A stretch of 64,000 nt of DNA from Ziziphus jujuba (Eukaryota > Streptophyta > Magnoliopsida > Rosales > Rhamnaceae). The first letter of the stretch is position 1; every line of letters begins with the position of its first letter. Of the stretch, positions 1 to 10,900 are shown one piece after another. A program made the position numbers and the translations under genes. Under the pieces are notes generated by a model. That model did not search any database, was not told the origin of the DNA, and was given only the letters and a program-made list of their open reading frames with translations. The stretch is from contig NC_083383.1 in the NCBI RefSeq assembly GCF_031755915.1, positions 21,131,001-21,195,000 on the forward strand, in the 5' to 3' direction.

Positions 1-1795
1 ACTCTAAGAGCATTTAAAGATGTAAATAGCACAAATAAATGAGGAATGATAAAATAAAATAATATAACAACAAAGTAAGGAGATAAGAAAATATTTTTAG
101 TACAGTAATGATGAAACGTAGTCAAAAAGGATCACACAGCTTGCACAACTGGTCCACTATCTACCCAGACAAGGGGAAACAGGTTTGGAAAAGAAAGAAA
201 ATTATTGAAATACTAATCATCTAGTTAGTGGTATTCAACTAATAATATCAATAATTACAATAATCATCATCATCATCATAATAATAATAATAAATAGACA
301 AGGACACAATAATAAAAGAAACAGTAATAACAATAGTGAATAATAATTAAATAAGGGAATAAAATAGACATTAGAAAACAATTTTCTCTCAAAACTCTCA
401 CTGATCCACTCATTTTGAAAAGTTCCCTTGTTTAAACATTTTCATAGAACCCATTAATTTTGTATTTCACAAATGTTTAAATATCATTATTGAAAATAAA
501 ATAAAATGAGGTAAAATATTATTTAAATAAATATCCCAAAAATAGCATTTAAAAAAATAAATGAACTATAATGAGAATAATAAAATAAAATAAAATAATT
601 TAAAATACTTAAAATAAATAAGTAAATAAATAAATAAACAATTACACGATTAAAATCAAAAATTAAGGAATTTTCTCTAAAAGTATTCAAAATACAAAAA
701 ATATCAGACGTACACTAATGCATTTTATTATATATTAAGTGTTGCCAAATGGCGCTTGACATCTCAAACACCACCAGACAAGAAGAGAAGGGGAAGAGAT
801 ACTTGCAATCGAACACATTGGCATCCTAAAGACACCTATCATTCTATAGCTAAAGAGAGTGTGGCTAATGCTCATATCGTAAAATACCTGCTTACCCTTT
901 CTTAACATGCTGCCATAGGATGGCTAAATAATACATGCAAACTAATCAATGATAACCAAAGAAAAAATAATTATTTTCACAAATCAAAATTTATTTAATA
1001 ATTTAATGGAATAAAAAAATCTTTAATTAACATTTGTGAATAAATAAAATAAAAAAGGAATACCAAGTCTCAATTTAGCATTTACTCAAATAAATTAATT
1101 ACTTTACATACCATAATTACCTTAATAAAATTTCATAATTATCATAAATAAATACATATAAGAATGTTTCCCAAAACTTTATATAGATAAATAATCTAAA
1201 AATACAATTTAAAATATACCACTCACCTAAAAAAATAGAAAGTACTCCAGTTCTTCCATGGGATCTATTGCACGATTTATACAAGTGCCTAATATAACAT
1301 CTAGAATGCAATATATATTAAAATACTAATTTTTATTGTGTATTTTACATATAACTCACCTGAGAGATCAAGCACAAACCTTAACTAAGAATAACAATCT
1401 TATACCAAAATGAAGCTTGACGTATGAGTATTACAAATTTGAACTCGCCTCTCAAAGGCACGGTTGGTGGTGGCCGAAAAGTTTTGGCCTAAACTTGATC
1501 CCTTGATATCTCTTAAAATAACTCAAATTAAACTAAAAGAACCTTAGATTTAAACTAAAGAGGGTTAAAATGGTGGAAAAAGGTCGTCACTCTATCGAAA
1601 ACTCGATGGAAATGGGTAAATCGACAACTTGCTGACCATCACTAAAGATTGGCTGAGCTCAGTGCATTGCAGGCGATTTGGCCATGAAATTTAAAAAGTC
1701 AGTTGGGTTTAGGGTGGGCTTCATGACAGTAGGGCGGTGAGAAAAAGAGATGGCCACAGAGAGGATTTTTCTAATGAACCTATGGGTTGTTGTGT
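1..1795 (-). mobile_element. Truncated LTR of a large-LTR retrotransposon family
   Basis: The left edge lies inside an LTR-like repeat. Bases 1-50 (ctctaagagcatttaaa and onward) read like 40395-40445, and the later block around 1470-1780 has the same order of short motifs as the transcription-start part of the 40131-42823 repeat. The copy is AT-rich, coding-free and strongly diverged, and it appears to lack the part equivalent to about 42400-42800. It contains an ATC/ATA-rich simple stretch around 255-295. The left limit is outside the window and the right limit is only approximate. Orientation is given by analogy to the 40131-42823 copy. Confidence 0.45.
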
Positions 1796-3628
1796 AAAAT
1801 ACTTGCAAACACATAAATCAAGTAATAAAATAATTTTGAGTAAATGGATTATCAAACCCAAAAGAATAATAAATTAATAATTCTAATTAAATTATAATAT
1901 TAAATTGAATGCTCCAAGTTTGATGAAAGTTGCATTTAAGTTAAATTATTAAGCTAAATAAATGAAAAGACAAGACAACAACGCAAGCAAATTAAATTGA
2001 GATTTAATTCAATAACGATGTGAAAGGGCTATGAAATTCACCATTAGTTAATCCAATTTATTAAATATCATGCTAAGTAATGGAATTTAATAGTTAATAA
2101 TTTAACCAAACTTAATCCTATTATCATCAAAAATTGATTTCTCAAGTAATTGAATGTAAAGACACTAGGAAATTAGTAGATTCCTCATACTAATGACAAG
2201 ACCCCTAATTAAGATCCTAAATTCATGCATTTCCATTAAGAACACGATTAAGTAATCTTGATACATTTACTAGCATGGGAACTTAAGCATGTAAATCAAC
2301 CGTTAAACTACAATATAACCAGGATTTCTTTACAATTATATTGCTTAAATCAATTATAAAAGAGATCAACAATGAAGCATTAAGAACTAGTTGATTATTT
2401 AAATCACTTAAAACACAAATATTCGATCCATAAAAATTAAATCATGATAATAAAATAAATATTCATAACTTGGGCTACTTTCAAAGACTTAATTATGATT
2501 TAGTTCATAATAAGAACAAAATCAACATCATTAAATCAAAAGACATGTTTAAAAATTGAATTAAAGAAAAAAAAATGAAAAACCAATTATGTAAGCCACA
2601 GGCTTGATGGATTTAGTGTTTGCCAAGGCTTCATTGCTTCCTCCTTATTCCAAACTCGTTTCTCATGCCTCCAAAAATGAAGAAAGTCTAAGAAAAGTGG
2701 CTGCAAGAATGAATGGAAAAAAAAAAATCCTTATGAATGCTGCACATTTTTCCTCTCAAGCCTTTGAAATCTTACACTTAATTCTCCTCCTTGTAGCATG
2801 TATACGTGCCGTATATGATATGGTGTATATAAGCTATGCTTGTCGTACAAAACATGTAGCCTTTTATAGTGTTGTATTTCTTATTACCCACATAAGGTTT
2901 ACCCACTCTACTAGATCACCTAGGTTTCCTAAATCCTCTATAGTAGGTCAACATGAATATAATAAAATTAGGATAAATAAGTGACTCATGATTGTAGGTT
3001 AATGATCAAATTTGAAAAAAAAAAAAAAAAAAAAGAAAGTGGGGGACCATGACATGTGGCAAGTGGGGACCAAAGGAATGCTTGAGAATTTTGAAGAAGC
3101 TTGGCCGAAATTAGCTTGTCTTGGGTGAGCTTGGTCTTCCAAAAAGGATAATTTGGTCATTTATTTCTATTTCTGCATGTGCTTAAAAATTGATCTTCAA
3201 ACCTCCACCATTGAATTTTACCTTTAAATCTTGGCCCTTAATTTTGATCCTTGAATCTTGGAGATGCTTGATAACTTGAGCAAATAATATGCTTCCACAT
3301 GAACCAATTATAGCCCTTGACTTGATCAATGGTGAGAATGAAATTAGAATCTCTAACCTTTTTGGAACTTTTCTTTTATAAATTCTAAACTTTAAATGAT
3401 AATAACTTTTACTCGTACCTTAAAATTTGAAAATAATAATATATATAATTGTGAGATTGTGAAGATTCACATCATATCCACTTTCATTATAAAATTTTCA
3501 GTAGAACTTTTATAGAATCTTCAGAGAATCTTAAGGGACTCTTTTTAGAATCTTCCAAATGGCTTAGTTTATTTGAGCTTAAATCTTGATTTTCCTCAAA
3601 GAATCCAAATTCAGTGTTATTTTTACCA

Positions 3629-3671
<43 letters not shown>

Positions 3672-4190
3672 AATTAGAAAATGACACAATTAATGGCTTT
3701 TCATAACAATTAAGCACAAATTAGTAAATAATAAGCTAAATAAAGTGGCAGAAAATCATGAGTATTTTATGCTAACACAGGTCTCTCGCTCCTACTCTCT
3801 CTCCCCTCATTGCAACCGATAACCCCCTACCAATTCTTAAAATAACCAAAGGGGTCATAGCTCACATGACCACCACCTCCATGCTAACATGTGGCATGTG
3901 TCAACATATATTTACAAATTTGTCCCCCCTTTTCACATGCTCTTTAAAGAAGTACCTAAAAAAACTTATCCCATAAAAAAATAGTATAAACTTTACAGAG
4001 TTATAACTTCATAATTGTAGCTCTATTTTAAGCATACCACTTGTCTACAGACTCGTATTTACGAGCACTGCACAATAGTATACAAGTTAAAGCCATAACT
4101 TATATAAATCAAAATTAAAACCCAACCCCCACACTATAAACATAGACAAAAATGAAAAATTCTAGTACAATTTTAGTACGAAGTATTACA
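1796..4190. other. AT-rich intergenic DNA without a recognisable gene
   Basis: I see no coding region that I would defend here. The longest open frame (2604-2984, plus) has no recognisable domain and mixed codon use. The stretch holds a poly-A tract near 3015-3033 and a (CT)n microsatellite at 3632-3668. The style (dense A/T, no exons) suggests old retroelement debris, but no termini were found. Confidence 0.5.
3632..3668. repeat. (CT)n microsatellite
   Basis: About 18 uninterrupted CT units, directly visible. No gene association is seen. Confidence 0.95.
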
Positions 4191-4195
4191 CGAGC
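4191..4195. repeat. Target site duplication of the Copia element, left copy
   Basis: CGAGC directly before the TG of the left LTR. The same five bases follow the CA of the right LTR at 9731-9735. Confidence 0.93.
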
Positions 4196-4784
4196 TGTGA
4201 TGATTTAGTCCTCAAATTTATCTTATATTGCTGCTGTAATATGCTTTAGAAACTAGTGCAGAAACTGATGCAGAATCTGTTTTGAGTGTTTTGAAGCTTC
4301 AGGAGGTCAAAACGGTGCACTTCATTATTTTGGAAGTAAAGAATGGAAAAATGGTCACTTTGCCTCACATCTTAAGTAGAGTGATGTCGTTTCAAGCAAC
4401 ACTTGTTATATTTATATATCTTTCTTCTTCACAATGTAACAGAGGGTAAAAAACACGAAATTTCTAGAAAATTGTAGAAGGCGGGAAAGCTCCAAGACTC
4501 TGTTTTCATTCGCTCATGTTCTTCTTTGTGTAACTGATATTCTTTGTGAGTTTGGTAAAGAAGATAGAGTGTAAAGTGTGTAATAGGGGCTTTGGGTTGT
4601 GAATATCTGAGTGTTTCCATAGTTTGAGTTCTGTAATTGTTTCCTAGACAGCAGTTGTTTAATAAAATACGAGAAGCTCTCACCGGAGCAATGAGGATGT
4701 AGGCAATCTTGGCCGAACCTCGCTAAATCTTGTTGTTGTTTGTGTTACTTAGTTTTTCCAGTTTTGCTTTCTGATTTTCCAACA
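4196..4784 (+). repeat. Left LTR of the Copia element
   Basis: This LTR is 589 bp, starting TGTGATGATTTA and ending TTTTCCAACA. It aligns end to end with 9131-9730. By hand I count roughly 33-35 substitutions (about 6%), most of them transitions, plus one 11-bp insertion in the right LTR. A TATA-like stretch lies near 4406-4420. Confidence 0.95.
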
Positions 4785-4785
4785 G

Positions 4786-4797
4786 TGGTATCAGAGC
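4786..4797 (+). promoter_or_regulatory. Primer binding site for initiator tRNA-Met
   Basis: TGGTATCAGAGC starts one base after the left LTR. It is the standard plant Copia sequence complementary to the 3' end of initiator methionine tRNA, from which minus-strand DNA synthesis starts. Confidence 0.93.
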
Positions 4798-5052
4798 TAT
4801 TGGGTCTTCGCAAATTTTTGGTGAGTTGGGTATTCTTCTTTTCAATTCTTAGTGAATTAGGTTTTTCTTTCAATTCTTGGTGAGTTGGGTCTTTTCAATT
4901 CTTGGTGAGTTGGGCATTTTTCAATTCTTGGTGAATTGGGTATTTCTTCAATTCGTGGTTCATTGGGTTTTTTTTTTCTTTTTTTTTGGTTCTTGGTGAG
5001 TTCGTAACTAACAATCTTGGAAGAGAAATTTTGGTTCTAGCTAATCGCAAGG

Positions 5053-5821
5053 ATGTCTACGAAAGTGGAGGTTGAGGTTTTCAATGGCAAAAGAGACTTC
5101 TTGCTCTGGCGCAAGAAGATAAGGGTTATCCTGGTCCAAATGAAGGTGGCAAGGGCAATCGATGGATCATATGCAGCAATGTCACCGAAGAAAAGATGCT
5201 TGAAATTGATGAAATTGCAATGAGTGCTATCATCCTTCATCTTTCTGACAATGTGTTGAGGCAGGTAGATGATGTGAGTACTACTAAGAAACTGGAACAA
5301 TTTTACTTGGTGAGATCTTTACCTGACATAATTTTTTTATTAGAACAATTTTTTGGTTTCAAAATGGATACCACTAAGGACTTAGATGCTAACCTTGATT
5401 CTTTTAATTGCCTTATACTGAGTCTTGCAAACTGTAATGTTGTTTTTCATGATGAACATCATGCTGTGATATTATTAAACTCCTTGCCTGAGACTTATAG
5501 AGAAGTGAAGAATGCCATTAAGTATGTAGAGACTCTTTGTCCTTAGAAATAGTAGTGAGTACCCTCAGGTCCCGAGATTTTGAATTGAAATCTGAATCCA
5601 AAGGGGAAGGTCTTACAGTGAGAGGTAGAAACACCACACGAACTTGGGGTCATGGTGACTATAGGAGCAAATCTAGAGAGAGTTTTAGATCTAAGTCTAG
5701 GACTCCAGGCAGAAAGTGTTACTACTGCAAGAGAGGGGGCCATTTCATTAAGAATTGTTTTAAGAAAAAGAAAGATGAAAAAGAGAAAGGCCAAGTAACT
5801 GGTGATTTGGCAGTGGCTTAA
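5053..5821 (+). pseudogene. gag: Broken gag of the Copia element (capsid and nucleocapsid)
   Basis: The frame opens at the ATG at 5053 with a Copia-type capsid start, shifts to another frame between about 5160 and 5196 and shifts again near 5540. It ends at an in-frame TAA at 5819-5821 that probably replaced a sense codon, since the same frame goes on into protease. The capsid part (5196-5546) is typical of Ty1-copia Gag. Near the end is a zinc knuckle of the form C-x2-C-x4-H-x4-C (about 5719-5760) inside an arginine/serine- and lysine-rich stretch, as expected for the nucleic-acid-binding tail of Gag. Two frameshifts make it non-functional. Confidence 0.9.
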
Positions 5822-8800
5822 AATGGTTGGGAGCCTGCAGAGGTCTTGGTTGTGTCTTCCAACCAAGACAAATTTGAATGGGTGTTAGATTCAGGTTGTT
5901 CCTTTCATATGTGTCCTGATTTAAGTTGTTTCCATTCTTATTCTAAGTGTGAGGGTGGTCAAGTCCTTTTAGGAAACAACCGGTCATGTCAAGTAGTTGG
6001 CATTGGAAATCTACAACTACAGCTACTAGATGGTACTGTTAAGACCCTTACTTCAGTAAGACATGTCCCTGATTTGAAGAGAAACTTAATTTCCCTTAGC
6101 ATGTTAGATGAGTCGGGTTTATCGTGTAAAACTGAAAATGGTACTATGAAAGTGACTAAGGGCTCTCTTATTGTAATGAAAGGTCTAAAAAAGAATGGCT
6201 TGTAAACAATAGTTAATTCTAGTAATGCTTCAGTTAGTTCACAAGTTATGGACAAGACTGTTTTGTGGCACAAAAGGTTAGGTCACATAAGTGAAAAAGG
6301 CCTATATTATTTGAATAAACAAAATGTGTTTGAGAAGGACAAAATCAGCAATTTGGAGACATGTGAAACCTATATTTTGGGAAAACAACATAGACTTAGT
6401 TTTAATTTGAGTACACATAGAGCTAGATGTGTATTGGAGTATATTCATGCTGATTTATGGGGTCCTGTTAAGGTGCAAACACAAAGTGGAAACAGGTATT
6501 TTTTTGTCTATAATTGATGATTTTTCTAGAAAAGTTTGGGTTTATTTGTTGAAGATGAAAGATGAAGTTTTTACTAAGTTTAAAGAATAGAAATTACTTG
6601 TTGAAAACCAAACTAGTAAATCTGTTAAAACTTTGAGAACAGAAAATGGCCTTGAGCTTTGTAATAAAGAATTTGATATTTTTTGTAAGTCTCATGGTAT
6701 ACGAAGACATAGAACTGTTAAGTACACACCAAGGCAAAATGGTGTGGCTGAAAGGATGAATAGGACTTTGCTTGATAAGGTGAGATGTATGCTTGTTTCT
6801 TCTAGTTTACCTAAATTGTTTTGGGGTGAGGCTGTTATGATAGCCATGCATTTGATAAATTTGTCACCATCTACTGTTTTAAACTTTAAGACCCCTGAAC
6901 ATGTGTGGCTTGGTAAGAAACCAGATTACAGCAAGCTAGGAGTCTTTGGCTACACTGCTTATGTCCATCAATCTGAAGGTAAATTAGAGCCTAGGAGCAT
7001 AAAATGTGTTTTCTTAGGTTATCCTTTAGGTGTTAAAGGCTATAGACTTTGGGATAAAGGAAGTCAAGGTTATAAAGTCATTATAAGTAGAGATGTTATT
7101 TTTGATGAAAATTCTATGCCATGTAAAGTTACTAACAATGCAGGTAATCAGACTAGTAACCAGCTGGAAACTAAGAGTTTTGATTTATGTCCTGAGATGG
7201 AAAAGCACGATGATGGAAATCTAAGTGATAAGGTATCCCTTGAGGCTGCTGTTGAATCTAGAGGAGTTGATGAACCTGAAAAGCATAACCCTGCCCAATC
7301 AGATGTGGATTTAGAAGATGATTAAGCAAACCAGCAATCCTCAAATTCAAGACACACAAATATAGCTTCACCAGGATACTTGTTAACCCGAGATAGAGCA
7401 AAGAGGCAAGTGAAGCCCAATAGGAAGTATAGCTATGCAAATTTTACAGTTTATACCTTAGTGGCATTTCAAGATCTTACAGATAATTAGCCAAAAAGTT
7501 ATTTAGAAGCTGTGAAATCAAAGGAAGCTGCAAAATGGAAAGAAGCTATGGTTAAGAAATGGAATCTCTACATAAAATTGAGACTTGGGAGTTGGTACCA
7601 GCACCTGCAAACCAGAAATTTGTAGATTGCAAATGGATCTACAAAGTCAAGGAAGGAATGTCAAAGTTTGAACCAATGAGGTTTAAAGCTAGATTAGTGG
7701 CTAAGGGGTTCACTCAAGTGGAAGGCATAGATTACAAGGAAATCTTCTCACCGGTGGTTAAATACACAACCATTAGGGTTATGTTGGCCTTGGTGACTCA
7801 GTTTAATTGGGAGTTAGAACATATGGATGTCAAGACTGCGTTTCTTCATGGAGAATTAGAAGAAACAATATACATGAGGCAGCCCGAAGATTTTGAAATT
7901 AAGAAAAACGGTGGAGATCTTGTGTGTTTACTTAAGAAATCACTTTATGGTCTTAAGCAATCACCAAGACAATGGTATAAAAGATTTGATTCTTTTATGG
8001 TGGATGCTGGTTTTGTGAGAAGTAATTTTGACAGTTGCTTATATTTTAAGGATCCTATGATCGATAAAGCTATGTATCTTCTGTTGTATGTAGATGATAT
8101 GGCACTAGCAGGTCTGAATGGTAAATTTATACTCTTTGTGAAGAATTTACTCAAGTCTGAGTTTGATATGAAAGACCTTGGACAAGCCAAGAAGATTTTT
8201 GGAACAGACATTGTGAGAAACAGATCAAGATATGAAATGAAGCTGTTGCAATCTTCATACATTCAGAAAGTGGTGTCCAGGTTTTCAATGGAAGGTGCAA
8301 AACTAGCTAATGTTCCACTTGGTGGACATTTCAAGCTGTCTAGTGAGCAATGTCCAGCTACAGAGCAAGAGAAGGAAGATATGGTGGCTGTACCATATTC
8401 AAATGCTGTGGGATCTGTGATGTATGTGATGATCTGCACTAGGCCAGATTTAGGTCATGCCATTAGTGTCTTGAGTAGATACATGGCTAATCCTGGCCGA
8501 GATCATTGGGAGGCAATGAAATGGCTTCTACGATATTTGAAGCACTCAGTTAGTGAAGGATTGTTTTATAAAGGAAATTCAAGTGAAGTTGAACTAATTG
8601 GGTATGTGGATTCTGACTATGCTGGTGATAGGGACAAAAGGAGATCTATGTCTTCTTATGTGTTCACTTTGGGTGGAAATTGTATAAGTTGGAATTCTCA
8701 GCTGCATCCTGTGGTGGCTTTATCAACAACTAAATCTGAGTATATGGCAGCAACAGAAGCTGCAAAAGAAGCCATTTGGCGTAAGGGTCTGTTAACAGAA

Positions 8801-8923
8801 CTTAAAGCACTTAATCAAGAGGTCGTTTTATATTCAGACAGTCAAAGTGCAATCTACTTGTGTAAAAATCCAGTGTTTCATGAAAGATCTAAGCATATTC
8901 AGGTCAGGTATCACTTTATCTGA
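5822..8923 (+). pseudogene. pol: Broken pol of the Copia element (protease, integrase, RT, RNase H)
   Basis: Domains in order: aspartic protease with a D-S-G active site near 5888; a pre-integrase zinc-binding region (6270-6390) in which the second cysteine of the HHCC finger seems replaced by tyrosine; an integrase core split by damage (6440-6900); reverse transcriptase (7559 on) with the Y-V-D-D catalytic box at 8087-8098; and RNase H up to 8923. Breaks seen: in-frame stops at 6203-6205, 6588-6590, 7323-7325, 7488-7490 and 8921-8923, and frameshifts near 6505 and 7555 (the latter looks like one lost base). The 454-codon RT-RNase H frame (7559-8923) is uninterrupted, so the damage there is young or slight. 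Stop 8921-8923 removes the usual short end of the protein. Confidence 0.93.
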
Positions 8924-9113
8924 GATAGACAGCTTAACAGGTGATTAAGTTGAAGAAAATCCCTAGTGAGCTCAATCCTTCTGATATGGTTATAAAGGTG
9001 CTAACTGTTAGCAAGTTTAATACTTGTAAGAATCTACTCCAAGTTGGAGCAGGCTGATTTGGTGATGGTTATTTTTGCTGGGATGGTGATGAGCTTCTGT
9101 TGAATTGAATTTA

Positions 9114-9128
9114 AGGATTAGGTGGAGA
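9114..9128 (+). promoter_or_regulatory. Polypurine tract of the Copia element
   Basis: The purine-rich run AGGATTAGGTGGAGA lies two bases before the right LTR, where plus-strand DNA synthesis is primed in LTR elements. It contains two T residues, so it is imperfect. Confidence 0.65.
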
Positions 9129-9130
9129 TA

Positions 9131-9730
9131 TGTGATGATTTAATCCTCAAATTTATCTTATATTGCTGCTGTAATGTGCTGCAGAAATTGGTGCAAAATC
9201 TGGTGCAGAATCTGTTTTGAGTGTTTTGAAGCTTCAGGAGGTCAAAACGGTGCACTTCATTATTTTGGAAGTAAAGAATGGAAAAATGGTCACTTTGCCT
9301 CACATCTTAAGTAGAGTGATGTCGTTTTAAGCAACACTTGTTATATTTATATATCTATCTTCTTCACAATGTAACAGAGGGTAAAAAACACGAAATTTCC
9401 AAAAAATTGCAGAAGGTGGGACAGCTCCAAGACTCTGTTTTCATTCGCTCATGTTCTTTTTTGTGTAACTGATATTCTTTATGAGTTCTTTGTGAGTTTG
9501 GTAAAGAACATAGAGAGCAAAGGGTGTAACAGGGGCTTTGGGTTGTGAATATCTGAATGTTTCCATAGTTTGAGTTCTGTAATTGTTTCCTAGACAACAG
9601 CTGTTCAATAAAATACCAGAAGCTCTCACCGGAGCAACAAGGACATAGGCAATCTTGGCCAAACCTCGCTAAATCTTGTTGTTGTTTGTATTACTTAGTT
9701 TTTCCAGTTTTGCTTTCTGATTTTCCAACA
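9131..9730 (+). repeat. Right LTR of the Copia element
   Basis: This LTR is 600 bp, the same termini as the left LTR. The length difference is explained by an 11-bp direct duplication near 9482-9500 (gagttctttgt repeated). Confidence 0.95.
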
Positions 9731-9735
9731 CGAGC

Positions 9736-10600
9736 ACTTTGACCAAGAATGTCAAAAAATTGACGTATAAGGTGCTAATCAAATCCAATAACCCCATTGT
9801 TGTTAGGTTGGGAGTGAGAGAAAGAATCCTTGGAGTTGTTTGGATATGATGATTGATTAGATGAGTTAGACTTTCCATTAAGAGAGGCATAGTTGGCTGT
9901 GATTAGTGTGATTGTTTCAGAAGAAAATTTTCCACGTTTAAAGAAAGCTTCATAACCAATTCGCTTGTCATGGATTTAAGCAAAGGAAATTGGAGTGCCT
10001 CGCTCACAAATCATAGTAGATATTTCCATGTATTCAATATTTGAACCATTGAGGATATGAAGAGTGATTCATTTTGTGCAAGTGGTTCTCCCACAAGTGC
10101 AAGTGAATTAGCAATATTTTGAATAGAGATGGAATAAGAGTCTTTTGTGAGTTTGCTTAATGTCTCATGTCAACCTATGACATGACCACGAGAAGATTTG
10201 GCATATATGGTTGCAAGTTTAGTCCATGTTTCATGAGATGAATCCTTTGAGGCAACAAAGTTAATAAGAGAAGGAGAGAGAAAGGCAATGAAATCACTTT
10301 GAAATAAATAATCTTAATAGATCCAAAAGGTACAAGAGGGTTCGGTTGATGGACAAACAGTAGCGCCATTACTATGGCCCAAGAGATCATAGCCAATATG
10401 TAAAGAGTAACATTAAGCATACTATGTAGCGTAATTGTCTAGGGTGAGTTTAAGAGGGGCTTGTGCAGAGACATTAATGTAAACAATACTACCCAAAGAA
10501 AGGGGTGTAGTATTTGGAACATCGATTGGGTAGTTCTAATTGTCATTGGAAGCACTAGCACTAGAGGTAGAAGACTTTTCAGGCAGGATGAACTAAGAAT
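9736..10600 (-). pseudogene. gag: Copia gag relic of a second, older element
   Basis: Read on the minus strand, 10590 down to 9736 gives a degenerate Gag of the RE1/RE2-like Copia type. A serine-rich start, the conserved N-terminal part with the motif L-T-L-D-N-Y near 10440-10460, and the capsid core (W-T-K-L near 10225, then N-I-A-N-S-L-A-L near 10110) can be followed. At least four in-frame stops and some frame changes interrupt it. The last residues before 9736 look like a nucleocapsid zinc knuckle with its cysteine and histidine positions mutated. The TNT1-like element lies at that point, so it very probably inserted into this gag. Confidence 0.75.
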
Positions 10601-10664
10601 AAGGAAATGAGGGATCGATAAATGATTTAAGTAAAAGAAGAAAAATAATATAGGCCTGTTAAAG

Positions 10665-10900
10665 TAAGGATTGCTCTATCACCATGTGGAAGATTACAAA
10701 ATTGGGGAACAATACTCATATATTTTGTTGATAAAAGAGCAAAGCTTTCATACAAAGTATTGAACATTTTATAAGGTAATATATAGCTATCAAAGGTACA
10801 TACCAATCAAATATATACATACCTAATAAGTAAAACACAATTATGGATACAATAACATAAGTTTGAAAAAATATCAATAAAGATATGATCTCCAATAATT
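10665..10900 (-). mobile_element. Degenerate primer binding site and LTR remnant of the older Copia element
   Basis: On the minus strand the gag relic is preceded by a decayed primer site: plus-strand GCTCTATCACCATG at about 10673-10686 differs by a few bases from the complement of TGGTATCAGAGC. To its right the sequence TGTGGAAGATTACAAAATTGG has the style of a Copia LTR end. The far end of this LTR was not found. Confidence 0.45.

Larger units (their letters stand above)
4196..9730 (+). mobile_element. Complete but degenerate TNT1/Tork-like Ty1-copia retrotransposon
   Basis: The element has every structural mark of a Copia LTR retrotransposon. Two LTRs begin with TG and end with CA (4196-4784 and 9131-9730). 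A 5-bp target duplication CGAGC lies at 4191-4195 and 9731-9735. A primer binding site (TGGTATCAGAGC, 4786-4797) follows the left LTR, and a purine-rich stretch (9114-9128) precedes the right one. Between them lie gag, protease, integrase, reverse transcriptase and RNase H in the Copia order. The similarity of gag and pol to the tobacco TNT1-94 type (Tork lineage) is from memory of the family. Several stops and frameshifts mean it cannot move by itself. The reverse transcriptase-RNase H part is still one long open frame. Confidence 0.95.

Noticed and set aside
2604..2984. 126-codon plus frame
   Set aside because: No recognisable domain, no splice context, and it lies in repeat-like AT-rich DNA. 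I see no support for a gene.
5543..5866. 107-codon minus frame
   Set aside because: Antisense of the Copia nucleocapsid and protease region, no domain.
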